Below are positions 35,997 to 41,279 of a stretch of DNA of 41,279 bases, piece by piece. Location: assembly GCA_947646095.1 (NCBI GenBank), contig CANSFI010000015.1, forward strand, positions 1 through 41,279, written 5' to 3'. Source of the stretch: an uncultured Mycoplasmatota bacterium (GTDB taxonomy: Bacteria; Bacillota_I; Bacilli_A; RF39; UBA660). How positions within the stretch are numbered: position 1 is the first letter of the stretch; each line of letters opens with the position of its first letter. A model generated the notes under the pieces. It saw only the letters and a list, made by a program, of their open reading frames with translations. It was not told the origin of the DNA and made no database searches. The position numbers and the translations under genes were made by a program.

Positions 35997-36020
35997 TTAT
36001 ATGATTATATAACTTTTTTT
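35995..36020 (+). terminator. Terminator after rpoZ
   Basis: AGTTATAT-GATT-ATATAACT stem and T-run. Confidence 0.9.
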
Positions 36021-36039
36021 AATGAAATAAGGTGAAAAA

Positions 36040-36819
36040 ATGAATACAATATTTAAAAAATATAAAGATAGTAAAATTTATATGGTATCAGGATTAGGTA
36101 CTTTAGGTGTTCCTTATACAATAGATAATATCAATAGTCAAAGTTTTATAGATTTATTAGCCTATAAATTTAAAGAAGAAAAAGTTAATGTAGAATATGT
36201 TAATTTATGCACAATGGCTAGTACTACTTCTTATGAACTAATTAATATTTTAGAAAAAAACTATAGTAAGGGAGCATATTATAAGCAAAATAGACATCTA
36301 AATTCTTTTGTTATTTCAAGTAATAAAAAATATAAACATTCAATAAATCCACTTTTCTTTTATAACTATTATAGAAATATACAAAACCCTGAATTAAAAA
36401 TTACTACTAATTTAATAAATAGTAAAAATCCTATTTTTATATATACATTTGATTATTTAAATATTAATTATATAAAAGATATTAAAAAACTTTTATGTAA
36501 TTTAGAAGATAATATCATAAAAATTATTACAGATATTGATGAATGTTTAAATTATATTATTAATTTAAATAGTGATATAGAAATATATGTACTAGGATTA
36601 TATTCTAATAAAAATAGTAAGATATTAAGTATGATTATTGAATATTTATATAATTATTGTAATGAATTTATAAAATCAATCTGTGAAAGATATCCTAATG
36701 TTCATTATGTAGATATATTTGAATTAAAAAACTTTATAGATTATAATACTCCAACTTTAGAAGGACAAAAGTTTATATCAAAACAAATAATTAAAACTAT
36801 GAATAGTACTATAAAATAG
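36040..36819 (+). CDS. SGNH/GDSL-hydrolase-like protein, catalytic residues doubtful
   Basis: 259 aa. The layout resembles SGNH hydrolases: an N-terminal strand and loop YMVSGLGTLG (block I), NPIFIYTFDYLNI in the block III position (usually GxND), EIYVLGLYSN, and CERYPNVHYVDIFEL before a final NTPTLEGQKFISKQI (the block V position, usually DxxHPN). The canonical Ser and His are not obvious, so it may be a pseudo-enzyme or a different subfamily. It lies between two serine hydrolases, so a role in cell-envelope or ester chemistry is possible. SD AAGGTGA. Confidence 0.55.
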   Translation: MNTIFKKYKDSKIYMVSGLGTLGVPYTIDNINSQSFIDLLAYKFKEEKVNVEYVNLCTMASTTSYELINILEKNYSKGAYYKQNRHLNSFVISSNKKYKHSINPLFFYNYYRNIQNPELKITTNLINSKNPIFIYTFDYLNINYIKDIKKLLCNLEDNIIKIITDIDECLNYIINLNSDIEIYVLGLYSNKNSKILSMIIEYLYNYCNEFIKSICERYPNVHYVDIFELKNFIDYNTPTLEGQKFISKQIIKTMNSTIK

Positions 36820-36843
36820 ATATTAATCTATTTTTAATTTTAT
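36817..36843 (+). terminator. Terminator after the SGNH-like gene
   Basis: AATAGA / TCTATT stem followed by TTTAATTTT. Confidence 0.6.
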
Positions 36844-36896
36844 AAAAAGTTAAAATATTTTTCCATTTACATATATTTTAATATATGGAGGGCTGT

Positions 36897-38078
36897 ATGG
36901 GTATTGATATTATATTCGAAAATTTAATTTCAAATGGTTCAAAATTTAATTTAACAGAATTAAAATTAATTAAAAATGAGTTACAAAAATATATTAATAA
37001 AGATTATTCTTTAAACGATATTTTAAACTCTATTATAGAAGAAATGGAATTAAGAACAGAAGAGTTTTTGCATCATAGTTCTAATTCTATTTCAGGATTA
37101 AGTACTTCCATATATTTATATCCAAATTATAAAATAAATATTATGGGTGGTAGTAAAAGGAGAAATTTTAATGATTTAATTGATTGTGATACACTATTTG
37201 ATATAGCTAGCATTACTAAATTATATACAGGTTTATTATTTAAAAGATTAGAAAAACTAGATTTGATTGATAGAAATACAAAAATAAATGATATAACTGA
37301 TAATTTCAATTTAGATGATTATTCCATAGATGATCTTATAAATATGAGAGGTATTATAAAAACACCTAAAAGATTAGATGAGTGCAAAAGTAGTGAAGAA
37401 GCAATTAATATTTTAAAACAAACATATATAGAGACTAACAATAAAGATGTATATAATTATACAGATATGGGTTTAATTATTTTAACTTATATTTTAGAAG
37501 AAAAGTTAGGTATGGAGTATGATAAAATAATCTATAAATATTTAATAAATCCATTAGGATTAAAAGCTACATATAGTCCATTAAAAAATATAACAGGTAG
37601 TGGAAGATTTGATAATAAACCTAATGATCCTAAAGCTAGAATTTTAAATAAGCCATTAGCGTCAGCTGGTATTTTTACTAATAGTAGTGATTTAATTCTA
37701 TTAAGTAAATATATATTTGAATGTGAAGATATGCAAGAATTTTGTATAAATAAAACAGAAAAAGCTAGAGCTATATTTGGTTCTTATACTCATAGTCCAT
37801 TAGGTTTTTCTAAAACTTATGTACTTGATGAATTTTCTAAATATTCATTTGCTTTTGAAGGGTACACGGGTAGTATAGTACTATTTGATTTAATAAATAA
37901 AATTCACAATAATATTTTAGTAAATTCTGTATATGAAGGAACTACATTAAAGCCAAGTGGCTTTCAAAATGCTATGGCTAATTACCAATATAAAATATCA
38001 CTTGATAGTTTAAAATTATTCATAATTGATAAATACTTTAATAAAGAACAAGAATTTGTAAAAAAAATTAAAGTATAA
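36897..38078 (+). CDS. Serine beta-lactamase-like hydrolase, paralogue of 34574
   Basis: 393 aa from the ATG at 36897 (MGIDIIFENL) with SD GGAGGG only 4 nt upstream; the track's ATG at 36885 overlaps that SD. SxxK in DIASITKLYT (about 104-107); YxN replaced by NYTDMGL; KPNDPKARILNKPLASAGIFTNSSDL is the conserved central region. The third box is FEGYTGS, so the His of HxG is Glu. It shares the same order and phrases (IASITK, YTD-GxIIL, AGIFTN, GYTGS) with the gene at 34574. Activity is less certain than in its paralogue. No signal peptide. Confidence 0.82.
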   Translation: MGIDIIFENLISNGSKFNLTELKLIKNELQKYINKDYSLNDILNSIIEEMELRTEEFLHHSSNSISGLSTSIYLYPNYKINIMGGSKRRNFNDLIDCDTLFDIASITKLYTGLLFKRLEKLDLIDRNTKINDITDNFNLDDYSIDDLINMRGIIKTPKRLDECKSSEEAINILKQTYIETNNKDVYNYTDMGLIILTYILEEKLGMEYDKIIYKYLINPLGLKATYSPLKNITGSGRFDNKPNDPKARILNKPLASAGIFTNSSDLILLSKYIFECEDMQEFCINKTEKARAIFGSYTHSPLGFSKTYVLDEFSKYSFAFEGYTGSIVLFDLINKIHNNILVNSVYEGTTLKPSGFQNAMANYQYKISLDSLKLFIIDKYFNKEQEFVKKIKV

Positions 38079-38092
38079 ATGTGATATCACAT
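38079..38092. promoter_or_regulatory. Palindrome ATGTGATATCACAT
   Basis: A perfect 14-bp palindrome directly after the hydrolase stop and about 20 bp before the sRNA -35. It could be a weak terminator or an operator for the small RNA promoter. Confidence 0.4.
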
Positions 38093-38112
38093 AAAAAATT
38101 TACTAAATAATT

Positions 38113-38140
38113 TTGAAAATACTAAAAGCTATGATATAAT
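38113..38140 (+). promoter_or_regulatory. Promoter of the candidate small RNA
   Basis: -35 TTGAAA (38113-38118), 16-nt spacer, extended -10 TGATATAAT (hexamer 38135-38140). Confidence 0.65.
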
Positions 38141-38146
38141 GTATAC

Positions 38147-38281
38147 AGATGAGGAATTTTTCATACAATAAAAAAGTGATATACTTTACTTTAGTCTGTT
38201 AGGCGTGTCTCTAATAATTTAGGCTATTACTAGCTTATAATGTGAACAACACCATATCAGTGATGATAGGTGTTATTTTTT
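38147..38281 (+). ncRNA. Candidate structured small RNA of about 135 nt
   Basis: A good promoter and an intrinsic terminator (AACACC...GGTGTT plus T-run, 38248-38281) enclose a stretch with no ORF. Internal pairings include UAGGCU/AGCUUA (around 38220-38238). The sequence around GTTAGGCGTGTCTC is less AT-rich than its surroundings. I could not match it to 6S, SRP, RNase P, tmRNA or a riboswitch class. It could also be an attenuated leader of a gene now decayed. Confidence 0.5.
38248..38281 (+). terminator. Terminator of the candidate small RNA
   Basis: AACACC-ATATCA / TGATA-GGTGTT stem, then ATTTTTTG. Confidence 0.8.
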
Positions 38282-38412
38282 GTCTAAACTTTTTATCAAG
38301 TATATTATTATAAGCACTAAAGCTAATTCTAACATATTTGCCTTTTCAATCCATAAGACATCATCTTGCATTTCTGGAGGAACACCTAACAATAAAGTAT
38401 ATCGCTAAAAAT
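38277..38412 (-). pseudogene. C-terminal remnant of a small membrane protein
   Basis: On the minus strand an open frame without a start encodes GVPPEMQDDVLWIEKANMLE, then a hydrophobic segment LALVLIIIYLIKSL, and a stop; a stop codon closes it upstream. The protein-like composition argues for a gene remnant. Family not recognised. Not in the ORF track. Confidence 0.4.
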
Positions 38413-38555
38413 ATTATACTAAATATTTAACTTAAAGCAAATATGTTAACTTTTAATTAATCATTTCAAATTCAGTAAGTCAAAATTTATGTAATAATTT
38501 TAATTTTCAAACTAAATTAATATATAATAAAAAGCAGAATAGGAGAATAAAAAGT

Positions 38556-38800
38556 ATGAAAGGATGGGCAAATATTCCATCAGATGATTATACATTAGAA
38601 GATGATAAACCATCAAAATTTGAATAGCAAGTTGGTACAAATAGTGCATGAACCAATAAAAAGAACAAATGAGAGCAAGATTATTGTTTTTAACATATAT
38701 AATAGATTTTGTTGATTGAAAAACAAGAGAAGCCATGTTAATGATGTTGACTATAGTGGTCTCCACCCAGTTATAAAAGTAAAAAAACTATTTAATTTCT
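38556..38800 (+). pseudogene. Frame-disrupted small gene remnant
   Basis: An SD (AGGAGA) and ATG begin MKGWANIPSDDYTLEDDKPS, stopping at TAG after 23 codons. The next frame continues SKLVQIVHEPIKRTNESKIIVFNIYNRFC, has a TGA, then KNKRSHVNDVDYSGLHPVIK. A frameshift plus a nonsense codon in one ancestral gene explains this. The minus-strand ORF in the track is a shadow. Family unknown. Confidence 0.4.
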
Positions 38801-38852
38801 AGATTTTTTTCTTTTAATATAATAGGATGTTATACAAAAATAAAAAAACGTT

Positions 38853-38878
38853 GTATATCAAACAAATGTATGATATAC
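38853..38878. promoter_or_regulatory. Inverted repeat upstream of recX
   Basis: GTATATCA (38853-38860) and TGATATAC (38871-38878) flank AACAAATGT (38861-38869), a 9-mer also found exactly upstream of ssb. A likely operator 35 bp before recX. Confidence 0.5.
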
Positions 38879-38912
38879 TTATATTTAGAAAAATGTTTAA
38901 TATGGTGATAAA

Positions 38913-39689
38913 ATGAAAATAGAAAAAATAAAAAAACTTAATAGTGGTAAATATAAAATAGAATTAGAAGATAGTAGTAAAATAGTTACATACGATGATG
39001 TAATATTAAAACATAATTTACTTTTTAATAGGGAATTAGATGGTACTAAATTAAATGAACTAAATATTGATACTAAATATTATGATATCTACAGTAAGTG
39101 TCTTAAATATATTGGTAGAAGACTTAGAAGTGAATATGAAATGCTAAACTATTTAGATAAATTTGAATTAGATAATGAAACTAAAAATAATATTATATTA
39201 GATTTAAAAAAAATAAATTTAATTAATGATTTAAATTTTACTAAAGCCTATATTTCAGATAGGATATATTTAAGCAATGATGGATTAAATAAAATCAGAA
39301 AAGATTTAAGTAACCATAAAATAGATATTAATGTTATAGAAGAAGAAATATCTAAAATAGATGAAAATATTATAAAAGAAAAGTTATCTAAAATTATATC
39401 TAAAAAAATAAAAAATAATCATAAAGATTCTAATTATATTATGAGAAAGAAAATATACAATGATATGATTAATTTAGGTTATAGTAGTGAAATGATTAAT
39501 GAATGTTATAATTCATTAGAAACTAATGATAATGATAATTTAAATAAAGAATTTGATAAATGGTATCGTAAATTATCTTTAAAAGAAACAGGGGATAATT
39601 TATATTTAAAAATAAAACAAAAATTATATCAAAAGGGTTATAATTTATCAGATATAGATAAATTAATACAAGTAAAAAGAGATTTATAA
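38913..39689 (+). CDS. recX: RecX, regulator of RecA
   Basis: 258 aa, a typical Firmicute length. An N-terminal segment, then RecX repeats: KCLKYIGRRLRSEYEMLNYLDK, INDLNFTKAYISDRIYLSNDGLNKIRKDL, and a second set SNYIMRKKIYNDMINLGYSSEMINECY and LKIKQKLYQKGYNLSDIDKLI. RecX modulates RecA filaments by capping or promoting disassembly. recA is not in the window. SD GGTGAT. An operator-like inverted repeat precedes it, consistent with SOS-type control. Confidence 0.9.
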   Translation: MKIEKIKKLNSGKYKIELEDSSKIVTYDDVILKHNLLFNRELDGTKLNELNIDTKYYDIYSKCLKYIGRRLRSEYEMLNYLDKFELDNETKNNIILDLKKINLINDLNFTKAYISDRIYLSNDGLNKIRKDLSNHKIDINVIEEEISKIDENIIKEKLSKIISKKIKNNHKDSNYIMRKKIYNDMINLGYSSEMINECYNSLETNDNDNLNKEFDKWYRKLSLKETGDNLYLKIKQKLYQKGYNLSDIDKLIQVKRDL

Positions 39690-39698
39690 TTAATTTTT

Positions 39699-39724
39699 AA
39701 AAGAGTGTAAAAGCTCTTTTTTTA
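39699..39724 (+). terminator. Terminator after recX
   Basis: AAAAGAG / CTCTTTT stem and T-run. Confidence 0.8.
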
Positions 39725-39748
39725 AGTTTTATAATAATATTTTTCATG

Positions 39749-39785
39749 AAAAAAACTATAAAGTATTTTAGAATTTACTTTATAG
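39749..39785 (-). terminator. Terminator after prsA (minus strand)
   Basis: CTATAAAGTA / TACTTTATAG 10-bp perfect stem followed by TTTTTTT on the minus strand. Confidence 0.9.
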
Positions 39786-39802
39786 ATTTATGTTTAAATA
39801 TA

Positions 39803-40777
39803 TTATTTATTTGCTTTAATAGTTTTATTATATTCAGATAAAATATCACTATCAATAATATCTAAATTATATTTTTTACGAACATTAACCCAAGCTTCAG
39901 TTATAGCGTTTTGATCTTCAGAAGTTTTTTCAGTAGTTAATGCAGTTAAGATTTCATCTTTAACATCTTCTTTTTTAGGTTTTTCATCTTGTTTAACTCT
40001 TAAAATAACAAAGTATCCATAACTAGATTTTACAGGTGTAGTAGTATATTCGCCATCTTTTAAATTAACAGATGCATTCCAGAATTCTTCTACAACATCA
40101 TTTTTTTGAAAACCAGAATATAACCCACCATCTTTAGCAGTAGTACTATCATCAGAATGTTCTTTAGCTAAATCTTCAAATTTTTCACCTTTTTTAAGTT
40201 TTTTAATGATATCTTTAGCTTCATCTAAAGCTTGATCTTCAGCTTCAGTTTTCTCTTCAGCAGTCATATCATCTTTAACATCAGGTTTGATTAAAATATA
40301 ACGAACTGTCATTTCACCATAAATATTGTTTTTATAATATTCCTCTATTTCTTTATCAGAGAAAGTAGTCTTAATATAATCTTCAGCTACTTTATTTTTT
40401 TTGAAATCTAAAGCAATAACTTTTTTGAATTCATCTAAATTTTTATATCCAGCATTAGTTAAAGCGGTATCAAAATCTTCTTCATATGATTCATATTGAG
40501 CTTTTAAAGTAGCAATTTGACTATCAGCATACTTTAATGCTTCTTCATCATCTTTTATTTCTTTACTTACGATAAATTCATCAATAAGATTTACTAAAAC
40601 ATTAGTACCACCTTGTTTTTTTAATTCAGCATATAAATCATCTGCAGTAAAATCTTTGCCATCTAGTTTCGCAACAACTTCCTTACCATCTTTTAATTTT
40701 GGTATAGTTTTATTACCACATCCAGTAAGAACTAATCCAATACATAATATAGGTAATAATAATTTTAATTTTTTCAC
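39803..40777 (-). CDS. prsA: PrsA-type foldase lipoprotein (parvulin PPIase)
   Basis: 324 aa from a GTG at 40777 with SD AAGGAG about 10 nt upstream. Lipobox LTGC with Cys20 (MKKLKLLLPILCIGLVLTGC). N-terminal SurA-like region, then a parvulin domain (about 153-265): GEMTVRYILIKP, FEDLAKEHSDDSTTAKDGGLYSGFQKNDVVEEFWNA and SSYGYFVILRV. It assists folding of exported proteins at the outer face of the membrane. The parvulin core motif HI is YILI here, so the first active-site His is absent and PPIase activity is uncertain, as in some PrsA. Monocistronic. Confidence 0.93.
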   Translation of the reverse strand: MKKLKLLLPILCIGLVLTGCGNKTIPKLKDGKEVVAKLDGKDFTADDLYAELKKQGGTNVLVNLIDEFIVSKEIKDDEEALKYADSQIATLKAQYESYEEDFDTALTNAGYKNLDEFKKVIALDFKKNKVAEDYIKTTFSDKEIEEYYKNNIYGEMTVRYILIKPDVKDDMTAEEKTEAEDQALDEAKDIIKKLKKGEKFEDLAKEHSDDSTTAKDGGLYSGFQKNDVVEEFWNASVNLKDGEYTTTPVKSSYGYFVILRVKQDEKPKKEDVKDEILTALTTEKTSEDQNAITEAWVNVRKKYNLDIIDSDILSEYNKTIKANK

Positions 40778-40938
40778 TTTCTGTATTCTCCTTCCAATTT
40801 AAGTATAATGGTTGCATCATACAAACAATATAATATCAAAAATAAAAAAAAATTACAATATATTTGTGCGTATGTAATCACAAAATATGATTAATACCAT
40901 ACAATAATGTGAAAAGATAAAAAAAGGAGGAATGTTAT

Positions 40939-41022
40939 ATGTGTAATACTGGTATATCTAGTGCTGCAATCGTTTTAGTATTATTTATTCTTTTAATAAT
41001 TATACTAGGGGCTTATATTTAA
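40939..41022 (+). CDS. YjcZ-like 27-aa membrane mini-protein
   Basis: MCNTGISSAAIVLVLFILLIIILGAYI. One hydrophobic helix after a short polar head, as in YjcZ-family sporulation-associated mini-proteins (cf. ALIVVLFILLIIVG). SD AAAGGAGG. Not in the ORF track because of length. It is followed 21 nt later by a second mini-protein. Confidence 0.75.
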   Translation: MCNTGISSAAIVLVLFILLIIILGAYI

Positions 41023-41043
41023 GTCTAGAACGGAGGTATAAAA

Positions 41044-41184
41044 ATGGCTTGTCAAAATTCAAAATGTGGTTCAAATCAAGTACCAGAATGTTGCCAAAAT
41101 TCAGGTAGTAATAGCTTTAATTTTATTATAATAATTGTATTATATATTTTACTTGCTATTATCATTGGATCATGTATTTGGTAA
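41044..41184 (+). CDS. 46-aa Cys-rich single-span mini-protein
   Basis: Begins MACQNSKCGSNQVPECCQNSG (four Cys in the head), then one hydrophobic helix FIIIIVLYILLAIIIGSCIW. SD CGGAGG. The Cys-rich head and YjcZ-like helix suggest a spore-coat or membrane-associated peptide. Co-transcribed with the 27-aa gene and closed by a terminator. Confidence 0.75.
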   Translation: MACQNSKCGSNQVPECCQNSGSNSFNFIIIIVLYILLAIIIGSCIW

Positions 41185-41208
41185 AAAGAGATTATTCTCT
41201 TTTTTTTA
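41183..41208 (+). terminator. Terminator after the mini-protein pair
   Basis: AAAAAGAGA / TCTCTTTTT stem followed by T-run. Confidence 0.85.
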
Positions 41209-41247
41209 TTTATAAGGAAAGTGTGTTAGAAAGCGTAACAAAAAAAC

Positions 41248-41264
41248 ATTCACTAATAGTGAAT
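41248..41264. repeat. Short palindrome near the window edge
   Basis: ATTCACTAATAGTGAAT, 8-bp arms around one base; possibly the start of another terminator or operator cut by the edge. Confidence 0.4.
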
Positions 41265-41279
41265 ATCAATACATTGAAA

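Noticed and set aside
38512-38766. Minus-strand 84-aa ORF of the track
   Set aside because: Antisense to a plus-strand frame with an SD and protein-like sequence; the minus product has no SD.

Overview
ORGANISM. The window is very AT-rich (I estimate about 25% GC by eye). Its genes point to a low-GC member of the Bacillota, probably a Bacilli or Erysipelotrichia-like gut lineage: SufU-type Fe-S assembly, SpoVS, YjcZ-like mini-proteins, PrsA, RpoZ, RecX, and Gram-positive style SD sequences and intrinsic terminators. UGA works as a stop (ends of mobV and sufU) and Trp is TGG, so the code is standard and not the Mycoplasma code. Many genes use GGTGAT, the distal half of the extended SD AAAGGAGGTGATC, as ribosome binding site.

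LAYOUT. (1) 1-11.5 kb is a mobile block abutting a tRNA-Gly(GCC)/tRNA-Cys pair. It holds two large serine recombinases, each preceded by a small related ORF, plus TnpV, a MobV relaxase and a hairpin cluster that looks like oriT. The cargo is two divergent operons: a PD-(D/E)XK nuclease with a 161-aa partner (leftward), and an unknown protein, a HEPN RNase-like protein and an APH-fold kinase (rightward). The best reading is one or two tandem integrative mobilizable elements with a defence or toxin-antitoxin type cargo. (2) 11.5-21.8 kb is chromosomal: tRNAs, a ZIP metal transporter, DNA polymerase IV, Tex, a large unrecognised protein with an overlapping cold-shock-like mini-protein, an ABC/FtsX transporter and a dCMP deaminase. 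(3) 21.9-24.3 kb is a three-gene operon ibrA (DUF3440 PP-ATPase) - GNAT-like - ibrB (ParB-like) behind an extended -10 promoter and a perfect palindrome. (4) 24.3-27.1 kb is a decayed islet beside tRNA-Gly(UCC): an integrase C-terminal remnant, two small membrane proteins and an internally deleted IS110 transposase, ending at a short repeat of the tRNA 3' end. (5) 27.1-36 kb is mainly housekeeping: spoVS, sufU, sufB, a lipoprotein, ssb, two XRE regulators (one apparently shortened by a nonsense mutation), pyrimidine nucleoside phosphorylase, a DUF2779 Cas4-like/DEDD nuclease, a serine hydrolase and rpoZ. (6) 36-41.3 kb holds an SGNH-like protein, a second serine hydrolase, a candidate small RNA, a decayed region, recX, prsA and two tiny membrane peptides.

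HOW THE GENES FIT TOGETHER. The serine recombinases, TnpV and MobV form an excision/integration and mobilization module. The nuclease and HEPN/kinase operons look like passenger functions, back to back with promoters about 55 bp apart. SufU and SufB belong to Fe-S assembly, but SufC, SufD and SufS are not in the window. dinB, ssb and recX carry related AACAAAYGT-like sequences upstream, which may mark a DNA-damage regulon. The least described loci are the HEPN/kinase operon, the IbrA-GNAT-IbrB operon and the nuclease pair.
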